DNA of 64,000 nt from JAGVYF01 sp041650315 (GCA_041650315.1 JBAZLJ010000002.1:310001-374000), one strand, 5' to 3'; shown: positions 1 to 7,840, counted from the first letter of the stretch. Translations and numbers: made by a program. Notes: generated from the letters alone by a model not told the origin.

Positions 1-32
1 ATAATTTGATTTAGTTTACTGAATATTTAAAG

Positions 33-181
33 GATTCTGTTCAAACTCGCTATGCTCGGTCAGCAACTAGTAAATGTTGCACTTCCATCAATAGTAATTG
101 ACTTTCCCCGTAGTGGAACCTTGTCAATGAGATTATCTAGCTAGAACATTTACAATTGTTGCTGACAATTTGAACAGAATC
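33..181. repeat. Structured inverted-repeat element, copy 1
   Basis: A perfect 13-bp outer helix (33-45 with 169-181) encloses an unpaired 13-nt left strand CTCGCTATGCTCG (46-58). A 9-bp helix GTCAGCAAC/GTTGCTGAC follows (59-67 with 158-166), then TAAATGTT/AACATTTA (71-78 with 145-152) and an inner ATTGAC/GTCAAT (97-102 with 123-128). Only AA (167-168) is unpaired on the right opposite the 13-nt bulge. The same architecture and bulge recur at 23948-24082. It could be a non-autonomous mobile element, a structured RNA or a regulatory/terminator element. No ORF lies inside. Confidence 0.75.
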
Positions 182-196
182 GGATTTAAAGATAAC

Positions 197-207
197 TTTT
201 ATATATT
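197..207 (+). promoter_or_regulatory. TATA box of the HAD hydrolase gene
   Basis: TTTTATATATT is centred about 32 bp before the start codon at 234. That is the spacing expected for an archaeal TATA box of a leaderless or nearly leaderless transcript. It lies just outside the inverted-repeat element. Confidence 0.5.
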
Positions 208-233
208 GGAAAAAGCGTGTATTCTGCTATACA

Positions 234-857
234 ATGAAACTCATAATCTTCGATTTCGACGGAACAATCGCAAACACGATTCCAGTTGCAATCAAAGTGG
301 GAAATGAATTAGCGCCTAAATATCTCAAACAGAAGATAGATTTCAAAAGAATATTCTATGAAGAAGGAATGCACGCATTAATTACAGAAACTAAATTATC
401 TAAATTCAAGATTCCTTTCATCGTGCGAAGATTCCGTAAAGAAATGAAACTATATTTTGGTGCAGTTAAACTTAATCCTGGTATGAAAGGCTTGATTAAA
501 AAATTGAAATCCGAAGGATATGCTATTGGGATAATCACTTCTAATTCCAAACATAATGTCACATCATTCCTCAAAAAGAATTATATGTCGGATTATTTTG
601 ATTTCGTGAAAACAAATGTATCATTATTCACAAAAGCATGGAAAATTCGAAGAATCATGCGGAAATATAAAGTTTCTAAAAAGCAATCCTACATAATCGG
701 CGATGAAGTCCGAGATATCCTTGCGGCGAAAAAGGCAGGAATAAGATCTATCGCAGTCACATGGGGCATGAACTCAAAGACTTTATTGAAGAAGCAAAGA
801 CCTAGCGCAATTGTGGATAATGCTGAACAAATCTACAGATTCATAAAAAAGAATTAA
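234..857 (+). CDS. HAD-superfamily hydrolase, phosphoglycolate phosphatase-like
   Basis: This 207-residue protein begins with the HAD catalytic motif DFDGT (residues 7-11, nucleophile Asp7 and acid Asp9). The helical cap of a subfamily-I HAD protein follows, then motif II (ITSNS, about residue 101), a conserved Lys region, and motif IV GDEVRDI near residue 156. Length and layout match phosphoglycolate phosphatase/Gph-like small-molecule phosphatases. The substrate cannot be read from sequence. The start ATG sits about 30 bp after a TATA box. The 3' end overlaps the convergent TPR gene by 4 bp. Confidence 0.85.
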   Translation: MKLIIFDFDGTIANTIPVAIKVGNELAPKYLKQKIDFKRIFYEEGMHALITETKLSKFKIPFIVRRFRKEMKLYFGAVKLNPGMKGLIKKLKSEGYAIGIITSNSKHNVTSFLKKNYMSDYFDFVKTNVSLFTKAWKIRRIMRKYKVSKKQSYIIGDEVRDILAAKKAGIRSIAVTWGMNSKTLLKKQRPSAIVDNAEQIYRFIKKN

Positions 858-2824
858 ATCTCGAATTTCTCTTTAGTTGGTGATTGATTTCCATCTTTCG
901 CTCTCTTCTTGGCTGCGCGCACCTGAAGCCATCTAAGGAATTCTTTGCCGTACATCTTCGGCGAAAATAATGGAGCTCCGACAGCCTTTCCTTTGACTTC
1001 AAACCGATGTATAAATCTTAATGCCGCCTCTGAAAGGAAAGGAATACCGGCTGGCAAATATACTGCCATTAAGGCAGCTGCCAAAGCTGTTTCTGCCGCA
1101 ATTGAAGCAAGGGAATAATCGCCAGCGTCATCACCATCTTTCTTAGCCAACTTATCTTGCTCTGATGCAGGATAGAATCCGCGCAAAAGATGACGTTTAG
1201 CATAACCTGTCTTTTCGCTTATAAATTCTGCAATATCATCATATGCTGAAGAAGCAGCATCACCTACCGAAGGTAATGAATGATCAGGAATCATCAAAGC
1301 AGTCTCTTCATCTTTTTCCAATTCGAGCAATGCCTCAAGGTCTACTGGGTACTCCTTTGCTTCCTGAAGTTTGGGCACATAGCTCTGTACCAGATCTAGG
1401 TTTGATCTTATGAGCTCATCAATAAGCTCTGCTTTCAATTCCCACGCTTTGCTGTTTTCTTTTCGGATTGATAATGATCTATCGAGATTCTGAAGTGCCA
1501 CCCTTATTGCTGATACTCTTTTCTCGAGATCAGGCGATTTATCAGGTTCGATTTCTGGTGCAGAAGCTTTCCAAAATTCAATGAAAGAACTAAGTAAACC
1601 ATGCGGAGTATTCTTTAAACTCTCCATCTCTCTTAAAGGCGGTTGATATTTTTTGGCTAACAATGCTTTGTAATAATACGCTTCTCCTGATTTAGGGTGC
1701 TGATTCGATAGTAATTCTATCGCCGCATTTATCTTTTCAGTATCGCGAATCCGTTCCTGGAATAAAAAATCTATTTTCCTGCATAATGATAACTCATCCT
1801 TGCTGAGATACAAATGCCGAGGGTCATCTTCCCTAATATCTACCTTAAAATTTTGATCTGGAATACCCTCATCATCAATATATAACACATCACTACAGTC
1901 AGTAAATGGTTCTGTTTTTTCAGACCCTGGAGATACCGAAATCACCACACAATCGTCTTCGGTTGAGACAACCTCTTCCTGCAATGCTTCTCTCACTTCC
2001 TCATCAAGCGATTGCGGGTCTATCCTGGGCGATGCTTGCCTGGCACCATTGCCTGCTTTTTCCAGGGCTTGTTTTTCTTTGAGTAGATCATATTCCTCTT
2101 TCTTACGAGCAAGAGCCCTTTGCGCAAATGCTTCTTGTTTGACTTTGCCCAATGCTGGAATCTCTGCGTTCAGGCTTTTCATCAGCCCTTCGTATGCAGG
2201 TACCACATGAACACCGAATAATGTAACTATCGAATTGTATTTTTCTATGCTTTTATCATATTCTTTATCAGTCAGATAAAGTTCTGCCAGTTTCAATAAT
2301 GAACCAAGAGTTTTCGGCTGCTGCTTGACTATGCGTTCATGACTTTTCTTAACGCCGGCTGTATCGCCTTTCTTCTCAAACAACTTCAATTGCTTACGAT
2401 ACGCTTTAACCAAAAGTTCTGGCTCAACATCCAATGATGCTACCTTCTCGTAATCGCCTATCGCGTCTTCTAATGAACCTGAATCTTCAGCCATCTGCGC
2501 CTGACGCATCAAAGCGTCTGCGGCTTTATTGCCATAGAATCTGCTGAAAACTGAATTATACCTTTTCTTAGATTTACTATCACTCAGTATCTGATAGCCC
2601 AAATCAAGTATCTGGCGCATTTTGGTTACATCAGCGCTACCAATATGTCCGTCAAGAAGAATTTCCCTTTTCTTAGATGACCTGTCTATATCAGTCACCG
2701 AAGTAAACAAATCTATATTGAAAAATTGGTATAAATCTACAACATTAGTGACATTGCCTTTAGAATCGTATTCAAATAAAGGTTCCCAACCGGGATATGT
2801 AGATGCTTTCAGTGCTTTCGCCAT
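854..2824 (-). CDS. TPR-repeat protein with degenerate J-domain-like N-terminus
   Basis: This is a 656-residue protein. Residues about 30-95 (DLYQFFNID... to RYNSVFSRFYG) have the spacing and the closing YD/YN-x-F of a DnaJ J-domain, but the HPD tripeptide needed to stimulate Hsp70 is missing. Residues about 100-220 are tetratricopeptide-like helical pairs (EDAIGDYEKVA, YDKSIEKYNSIV). A charged linker and further helices follow, and there is a hydrophobic stretch near residues 575-615 that could be a membrane hairpin. The leaderless-type start at 2824 is preceded on the minus strand by a TATA-like ATATTTAAATT about 27 bp away. A scaffold role is inference. Confidence 0.6.
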   Translation of the reverse strand: MAKALKASTYPGWEPLFEYDSKGNVTNVVDLYQFFNIDLFTSVTDIDRSSKKREILLDGHIGSADVTKMRQILDLGYQILSDSKSKKRYNSVFSRFYGNKAADALMRQAQMAEDSGSLEDAIGDYEKVASLDVEPELLVKAYRKQLKLFEKKGDTAGVKKSHERIVKQQPKTLGSLLKLAELYLTDKEYDKSIEKYNSIVTLFGVHVVPAYEGLMKSLNAEIPALGKVKQEAFAQRALARKKEEYDLLKEKQALEKAGNGARQASPRIDPQSLDEEVREALQEEVVSTEDDCVVISVSPGSEKTEPFTDCSDVLYIDDEGIPDQNFKVDIREDDPRHLYLSKDELSLCRKIDFLFQERIRDTEKINAAIELLSNQHPKSGEAYYYKALLAKKYQPPLREMESLKNTPHGLLSSFIEFWKASAPEIEPDKSPDLEKRVSAIRVALQNLDRSLSIRKENSKAWELKAELIDELIRSNLDLVQSYVPKLQEAKEYPVDLEALLELEKDEETALMIPDHSLPSVGDAASSAYDDIAEFISEKTGYAKRHLLRGFYPASEQDKLAKKDGDDAGDYSLASIAAETALAAALMAVYLPAGIPFLSEAALRFIHRFEVKGKAVGAPLFSPKMYGKEFLRWLQVRAAKKRAKDGNQSPTKEKFEI

Positions 2825-2889
2825 CAGTGAATGGTGATATTGGGAGGAAATTTAAATATTTAATGAGGCTATACTATATATTAAAAACA

Positions 2890-4179
2890 TCATTCGCCTT
2901 CAAATTCCATCAATGAGAATACTTTATAGCCTGCATCTTCAAGCTTTTTTCTGCCACCAATCTCCGGCAAATCTATGACGAATGCACATTCAGCCACTTC
3001 GCCGCCGAGCTTTTCAATCAGATGGCATGCGGCCAATGCTGTTCCGCCTGTAGCTATCAGATCATCGACCACCAATATTTTCTCCCCTGGAAGTATCGCA
3101 TCCTTATGGATCTCCATCTTATCAGTGCCATATTCAAGAGAATATTCTACACTTATCGTTTCAGCCGGCAATTTGCCAGGCTTCCTCAATGGAATGAATC
3201 CTACGCCTAACTGATGCGCAAGAACTGAACCCATAATGAATCCTCGAGATTCTATGCCTGCCACCTTATCAATCTTATGATTGGAATATCTTTTAACCAT
3301 CAAATCCATGGATTTCCTGAAACCATCATCATCTTTCAATAGTGTGGTGACATCGCGGAACATTATGCCTTGCTTAGGCCAATGTGGCACTGTACGAACT
3401 TTATCTTTCAGATAATCACCATTCATGCCCGCAATTACATCGACTAACAATTTTGTGACGTTATCTGCGTTGCTTTTGAAAACATTAAGTATCATTTCCC
3501 ATGAGACTGACTCTTCTGATTCTTTCCAGCAATCATAGTCTGTTGACATGGCTACTGCTGCATACGGAATTTTGAGTTCGTTCGCTAATATCGCTTCTGG
3601 AGCAATGCTCATGTTGATCACATCAGCGCCCCATTGCCTGAACATATGCGATTCTGCTTTTGTTGAGAATCTCGGGCCTTCAATTGTTATGACTGTGCCT
3701 TTCGGATGAAATTTCAGATTCAGTTTTTTACAGCTATCAACAAATCTACTTCTGAGATCGTGATTGAATGGCTCTGCCATTGGTGTATGTACAGCATTAC
3801 CTTCAGCGAAATGTTCGTGGAATGTGATAGGCCTTTGCTTTGTGAAATCTATGAATTGGTCAAGGACAACTAAATGGCCTCTGTCTATGTCTTCTCTCAA
3901 AGAACCTACTGCAGAAGTCGCTAGAATGTGAGTACAGCCTTGCTCTTTCAATGCGTAGATATTGGCTCTGTAGTTTACTTGCGTTGGTGGAATCGTATGC
4001 TTCCTGCCATGTCTTGCGAGAATCGCAACTTCTATGCCTTTTATCTTGCCGACTTTCAATGGAGAAGATGGACGCCCGTAAGGTGTGATTACATCTAAGT
4101 CTCTCGCATTTTCTAGAATATTTGGATCATCAAGTCCTGAACCGCCGATGATACCAATCTTTACTGCGTTGTTATCCAT
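2890..4179 (-). CDS. Fused S-methyl-5'-thioadenosine phosphorylase / adenine phosphoribosyltransferase
   Basis: One 429-residue reading frame joins two enzymes. Residues about 5-255 are an MTAP/PNP-family phosphorylase (IGIIGGSGL at the start, GPRFSTKAESHMFR, NMSIAPEAILA), which splits methylthioadenosine into adenine and methylthioribose-1-phosphate. Residues about 257-429 are a complete APRT (PKQGIMFRDVT, GIESRGFI, PRPP-binding loop ILVVDDLIATGGT), which converts the released adenine with PRPP to AMP. The two halves are full length and join with almost no linker. The fusion therefore encodes consecutive steps of adenine salvage and could channel adenine. Either domain alone is a confident family assignment; channelling is inference. 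Confidence 0.93.
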   Translation of the reverse strand: MDNNAVKIGIIGGSGLDDPNILENARDLDVITPYGRPSSPLKVGKIKGIEVAILARHGRKHTIPPTQVNYRANIYALKEQGCTHILATSAVGSLREDIDRGHLVVLDQFIDFTKQRPITFHEHFAEGNAVHTPMAEPFNHDLRSRFVDSCKKLNLKFHPKGTVITIEGPRFSTKAESHMFRQWGADVINMSIAPEAILANELKIPYAAVAMSTDYDCWKESEESVSWEMILNVFKSNADNVTKLLVDVIAGMNGDYLKDKVRTVPHWPKQGIMFRDVTTLLKDDDGFRKSMDLMVKRYSNHKIDKVAGIESRGFIMGSVLAHQLGVGFIPLRKPGKLPAETISVEYSLEYGTDKMEIHKDAILPGEKILVVDDLIATGGTALAACHLIEKLGGEVAECAFVIDLPEIGGRKKLEDAGYKVFSLMEFEGE

Positions 4180-4188
4180 TTTATTTCC

Positions 4189-4920
4189 TTATTCGAATCT
4201 AGCTAGACAGTCCTTTTTGATTTCACTATAGCCTGCATTGTTGATAAGCTCGCAAATTTTCACATCATTCTGGTAGATTGCTTGCCTCTGTATGCAAGCG
4301 AATTTGTCTAAATTCTCTTTCATAAGATTGCATGGCTCCAAGCTCAATAATTGCTTTGCAGTTATGTATAAGCATTGAGTGTTCTTGTCTTTGTCAGTTA
4401 TCTCTGCACATGCTTTGTAATTGTTATTCTTTATCGCTACATCAAAGAAGCAAGGATTGTTGTGTATTCCTTCAGGAATGAACCAGCAATATCTCATTTC
4501 ATTATTTGCTACTGCATAATTCTTGTAGCAGATGTCATTCCAATAATCGTCATCTGCGACTTTCTCGCATATCTCCACATCATTGGTTGCTTTTGATATA
4601 TCTGTATAACAGCTGTATCTCGCTTTCTCATCAGTGATCATATCGCATATCTTAATGTCTTTTTTTGCACTCGCCGCGCGGACTAAGCAATCTTGCTGGA
4701 AATCTAAGAAATTTACTTTCATACATTGCAATTCATCGCTCTCAGCTACTGCTTTTTCATATAATTCCATATCCTCTTCAGTTGCGATGACTGGTTGAGG
4801 TTCAACAGTTGTCCAACCTGTGATGGTAGTTATAACCTGTTCTTTGTATAAATAACCGAATAAACCTAATACCAATAATGCTAGAATGAATATACTGCTT
4901 AGTTTGAGACGTTTTGCCAT
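4189..4920 (-). CDS. Membrane-anchored cysteine-repeat protein
   Basis: This 243-residue protein has a basic start, one N-terminal membrane segment (IFILALLVLGLFGYLY) and an exported domain of about 190 residues. The domain is built from tandem units of the form D-x-x-x-C-x-x-I ... x-x-C-(Y/L), with a Cys every 12-25 residues (for example KICDMITDEKARYSCYTDI and EICEKVADDDYW). Paired cysteines could form disulfides outside the cell. ATG 4920 is preferred over an in-frame GTG at 4929 because GGTGAT lies 5 nt before it. No enzyme motif is visible. The gene lies 9 bp upstream of the MTAP-APRT fusion on the same strand, so the two may be cotranscribed. Confidence 0.6.
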   Translation of the reverse strand: MAKRLKLSSIFILALLVLGLFGYLYKEQVITTITGWTTVEPQPVIATEEDMELYEKAVAESDELQCMKVNFLDFQQDCLVRAASAKKDIKICDMITDEKARYSCYTDISKATNDVEICEKVADDDYWNDICYKNYAVANNEMRYCWFIPEGIHNNPCFFDVAIKNNNYKACAEITDKDKNTQCLYITAKQLLSLEPCNLMKENLDKFACIQRQAIYQNDVKICELINNAGYSEIKKDCLARFE

Positions 4921-5013
4921 GATAATCACCAGAAGTCATTCTTTTCATTTTCATTTAAATTGATTTCTATAGTTGGTCATATTCTTTGGGCTATTCTATG
5001 ATTATGTAATAAA

Positions 5014-5032
5014 ATTTACAATTGTTGCAGAC
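5014..5032. repeat. Solo arm related to inverted-repeat element 1
   Basis: The 19-nt stretch ATTTACAATTGTTGCAGAC matches positions 148-166 of element 1 at 18 of 19 bases; there it forms the right-hand strands of two helices. No left arm or bulge motif is present here. It now forms part of a small hairpin TTTACA...TGTAAA in the 5083-side promoter region. It is probably a decayed copy. Confidence 0.45.
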
Positions 5033-5083
5033 TTTGTAAATTAAATAGTAAGCATTTTAAATCGCCTGAGTTTACTTATCAGC

Positions 5084-5890
5084 ATGAGCGCTATTGAATT
5101 AGTCGGAAAAATTGTAGGGCAAGAGTTTGCGAGATTGACCAATAGAGGCAATTCTGCCATACTTCATGCTATACGTATCGCTCGAGCCACTTCCAATAAA
5201 CATAATATATTGATACAGGACCAGGGCGGTTGGTTGACTTATAAAAACTTCCCATTGAAGGAAGGATTCAAAGTCGTTGAATTAAGAACTGATTATGGAG
5301 TAATCGATGACGCTGAATTGAAGGCCCATGTAGATGATGCTGCCGCAATCATATTGTGCCAGCCGGCAGGATATTTCGCGGGAATGGATCTTGAACCTAT
5401 CTATAGGATATGCAAAGGCAAGTGCCTTGTGATTGCGGATGTAACGGGTTCAATCGGTGACAAAGAATTGTGCAACGGAAACTTTGCCGACATTATGCTT
5501 GGCAGCTTCGATGAATGGAAGCCAGTGAATCTGGGCTATGGCGGATTCATCTCTTTTAGAGATAGAAAATTGTTCGAGCTAAGCAAGACAATACCTTTGA
5601 ATGATTTCGATACTGCCTATGAGCAAAAACTAGTTGTCCGTTTGAATGATCTGGACGAATGGTATGAAGAGCATTATTCTAGAGCTATTGAAATTAAAAA
5701 AGAACTTTCTGATTATGAAATCATCCACAAAGACAAAAAAGGAGTGAATGTAGTAGTAAAATTTAATAATGAGGAAGAAAAAGAGAAGTTAATAGCGTAC
5801 TGCGGCGGCAAGGACCTACCATACACGATATGTCCTAGATATATCCGCGTCAATGAAAATGCGGTATGCATCGAAGTCAAAAGATTATAG
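5084..5890 (+). CDS. DegT/DnrJ-like PLP-dependent aminotransferase-fold protein
   Basis: This 268-residue protein has a fold-type-I PLP core. It contains VIADVTGS with Asp119 as the likely pyridine-N contact, and GSFDEWKPVNLGYGG with Lys146 as the likely Schiff-base lysine; the spacing S-F-x3-K-x4-G-x-G-G is that of the DegT/EryC1 family. It is shorter than the usual 360-400 residues of sugar aminotransferases because the small C-terminal domain is reduced, so the substrate is unknown. ATTTTAAAT about 25-30 bp upstream suits a leaderless start. The next gene follows after 10 bp. Confidence 0.65.
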   Translation: MSAIELVGKIVGQEFARLTNRGNSAILHAIRIARATSNKHNILIQDQGGWLTYKNFPLKEGFKVVELRTDYGVIDDAELKAHVDDAAAIILCQPAGYFAGMDLEPIYRICKGKCLVIADVTGSIGDKELCNGNFADIMLGSFDEWKPVNLGYGGFISFRDRKLFELSKTIPLNDFDTAYEQKLVVRLNDLDEWYEEHYSRAIEIKKELSDYEIIHKDKKGVNVVVKFNNEEEKEKLIAYCGGKDLPYTICPRYIRVNENAVCIEVKRL

Positions 5891-5900
5891 GTGATGCTCA

Positions 5901-6581
5901 ATGAGTTTCATGAAAAAGATATTTTCCGGAAAAACCGATGATTCTGTACATACTCAATTTGTGCGTTTCAGCATAGGAGATTATTATCCGCGCGCTGTGA
6001 TGAAGATCAAAAATGGAACCAAATTCTCTTCAGGTTTCGAATACGGCAATGACTTTGTACGATTTATTGCAGAGAATGTTTCCGGAGACGTTGATGTTTC
6101 TGGGAAAATATACGCTAAAAAAGATTTCACTTCTGAGCTGGTAGATTCTAAAGAGAAAAAGAAAGGCTTCATGATCGGATTGATCTCGAGAAAGATGCCA
6201 ACAAAAGATCTGCTCAAGATTGTGAACACATTTGATGCTGACACATACTTCTTATTGAATGTCAAATCGGCTGATGCTGAGTTGAAGATAAGTCAATCAC
6301 CGCATAATCCAAGAGGCTCATATAAAGAAGATTTCTGTAAGTTCAGTCTGAAAGGAGATTTGGCTAAAAAAGCAATGTCTGAATTCGCGTTTGATGTTTC
6401 TGGCGCGCCTAAAGAATTGCTTATCAAACACAGATTCCTGATTGATGACGTGCAGATTCCGAAAGAGTTCGAAAAAGATCTAGTTCTTGCGCGTGTCAAT
6501 GCTAAACGTGTTGGTAAAGTCGTTCGCGAATTATCTTACGACGGCAAAGAAGAGAAGAAAGAAGCCAAGCTGAACGCTTGA
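5901..6581 (+). CDS. Protein of unknown function
   Basis: This 226-residue, lysine-rich soluble protein has no signal peptide and no motif I recognise. It starts 10 bp after the DegT-like gene and is preceded by a GGTGAT ribosome-binding site, so the two are probably one operon. The middle (residues about 20-160) looks like a beta-rich domain (FVRFSIGDYYPRAVMKI, TYFLLNVKSADAELKIS). The C-terminus is charged and helical. It may be a lineage-specific partner of the PLP protein, but nothing in the sequence shows this. Confidence 0.55.
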   Translation: MSFMKKIFSGKTDDSVHTQFVRFSIGDYYPRAVMKIKNGTKFSSGFEYGNDFVRFIAENVSGDVDVSGKIYAKKDFTSELVDSKEKKKGFMIGLISRKMPTKDLLKIVNTFDADTYFLLNVKSADAELKISQSPHNPRGSYKEDFCKFSLKGDLAKKAMSEFAFDVSGAPKELLIKHRFLIDDVQIPKEFEKDLVLARVNAKRVGKVVRELSYDGKEEKKEAKLNA

Positions 6582-6622
6582 GCATTTTTATTTTGATCTC
6601 TTGATTTATCTTATCCTGATTA

Positions 6623-6743
6623 ATTTTGCTATCGGCTCGCGTGCGCTACTTGGATTATATTGCTGGCCTTTCCCTGTAATGGCCAACACCCTTTGCCGCA
6701 GAATACTTGTAATGTGATAACGCTCGCATCAAGATGGCAAAAT
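6623..6743. repeat. Intergenic inverted repeat, weaker third structured element
   Basis: ATTTTGCTATC (6623-6633) pairs with GATGGCAAAAT (6733-6743), 11 bp with one G-U pair. An inner TGGCC/GGCCA hairpin (about 6664-6684) lies inside. The left inner strand GGCTCGCGTGCGCTAC loosely resembles the CTCGCTAYGCTCG bulge of elements 1 and 2, but the second helix seen in those copies is not found. It fills most of the 245-bp gap before the cold-shock gene. Confidence 0.35.
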
Positions 6744-6744
6744 A

Positions 6745-6755
6745 ACTATTTATAA
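6745..6755 (+). promoter_or_regulatory. TATA box of the cold-shock protein gene
   Basis: ATAACTATTTATAAAAA lies about 75 bp before ATG 6827. This leaves an untranslated leader of about 45 nt that contains GTGAGGG just upstream of the start. A leadered transcript contrasts with most neighbours and would suit post-transcriptional control. Confidence 0.45.
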
Positions 6756-6826
6756 AAACATAAGTTTAAAAAGAGAGAGTTATTCTGTTCATGCTAATTT
6801 AAATCAAATTTTGTGAGGGATTAAAA

Positions 6827-7156
6827 ATGGAAGGATCAGTAAAATGGTACAATAAACAGAAAGGTTACGGATTCGTAATCGGCGAAGACGGCAAAGAATA
6901 CTTCGTACATCATACATCATTAGCAAGAGGTTCATTCTTACGTGAAAACGATCGCGTATCATTCGAACCAGCAGAAAATGAGCGTGGCGTACAAGCTAAG
7001 AACGTTACACTTCTACAGAAAGGAAGCGAACTAGGTGGCTCTTCAAGCAAATCAGAAAGCACTGAAGAAACTACTGAAGGCGCATCCGAAGGATCAGAAG
7101 ATTCTGACGAAGACGCTGAAGAAGAAGGCGACGAAGAAGAATCTGAAGAATTCTAA
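6827..7156 (+). CDS. Cold-shock domain protein with acidic tail
   Basis: This 109-residue protein is a single cold-shock domain followed by an acidic tail. Residues 1-66 carry the nucleic-acid-binding motifs RNP1 (KGYGFV, 12-17) and RNP2 (YFVHH, 25-29). Residues about 70-109 are almost only Glu, Asp, Ser and Gly. Cold-shock-domain proteins bind single-stranded RNA/DNA and can melt RNA structure. The acidic tail may limit non-specific binding or contact basic proteins (inference). The gene has its own TATA box, a short leader and a terminator-like hairpin. Confidence 0.92.
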   Translation: MEGSVKWYNKQKGYGFVIGEDGKEYFVHHTSLARGSFLRENDRVSFEPAENERGVQAKNVTLLQKGSELGGSSSKSESTEETTEGASEGSEDSDEDAEEEGDEEESEEF

Positions 7157-7180
7157 GTGAAGTTTTTCTTCACTTTTTTT
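7157..7180 (+). terminator. Hairpin plus T-run terminator after the cold-shock gene
   Basis: Immediately after the stop codon GTGAAG (7157-7162) pairs with CTTCAC (7168-7173) around a T5 loop and is followed by seven T residues. This is the best terminator-like signal in the window. T-tracts alone terminate archaeal RNA polymerase; the hairpin may also protect the mRNA end. Confidence 0.65.
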
Positions 7181-7254
7181 ATTTATTTTATTTTTGGTTG
7201 TTTATCATTCTATCAATACTAAAGCTTATAAATATAAACCACTCGAATAGCAAT

Positions 7255-7749
7255 ATGAATATCAAGATCAAAAGAGCTATACCTAAAGATTATGGTACCC
7301 TCTGCTTTTTTAGATATTTATTGAGAGAACATGAATCCCATATGGATAAGGATACTGATATGTCTCCTGCAAGAATCAAACGTTCTGCTGATTATATCAA
7401 GAAATATCTAAAGAAAAAAGATAATGCCTATTTCATCGCTTATTTGAATGGCATGCCTATCGGATATCTTCATGTCACGATAGACAAAAAGAAAGGAGAA
7501 AGAATCGGTTATCTTAGTGAACTATACGTATTATCTGCCTACAGATCAATGGGAATTGGAAAAAAATTCATGGAAGTACATGACAAATTTTTACAAAAGA
7601 ATAATATTGTAAAAAGCACATTGACTACTGATTCTTGCAGAAAGAATAATAGGACAATACATTTCTATACCGAATTGGGATATAATAAAGATAAATGCAT
7701 TAAAAAAGACTTACATCTAATCAAGACCTATTCTCTTCCTTCGGCATAA
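7255..7749 (+). CDS. GNAT-family N-acetyltransferase
   Basis: This 164-residue protein begins MNIKIKRAIPKDYG, typical of the first strand of GNAT proteins. The acetyl-CoA pyrophosphate-binding segment is LYVLSAYRSMGIGKKFM (Q/R-x-x-G-x-G/A type), and N-x-x-x-x-x-FY-x-x-x-GY (HFYTELGY) closes the fold. Start 7255 is chosen over the upstream in-frame TTT/ATT-type starts because the TATA box CTTATAAATATA (about 7226-7237) lies 20-30 bp before it, giving a leaderless mRNA. The substrate is unknown. Confidence 0.8.
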   Translation: MNIKIKRAIPKDYGTLCFFRYLLREHESHMDKDTDMSPARIKRSADYIKKYLKKKDNAYFIAYLNGMPIGYLHVTIDKKKGERIGYLSELYVLSAYRSMGIGKKFMEVHDKFLQKNNIVKSTLTTDSCRKNNRTIHFYTELGYNKDKCIKKDLHLIKTYSLPSA

Positions 7750-7771
7750 TCGTTAAGCTTCTTTCATAGTG

Positions 7772-7802
7772 CACTGGACATTTCTCACTCTCCACTGGAC
7801 AT
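7772..7802 (+). promoter_or_regulatory. Tandem 10-bp direct repeats upstream of hef promoter
   Basis: CACTGGACAT occurs at 7772-7781 and again at 7793-7802. The offset is exactly 21 bp (two helical turns), and the second copy ends about 10 bp before the TATA box CTTATAAAG (7811-7819) of the hef gene. The position and phasing are those of an operator for a dimeric or cooperative regulator. No regulator is identified. Confidence 0.45.
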
Positions 7803-7840
7803 CCGTGAGACTTATAAAGCGTGATTGAATCTAAATATGC

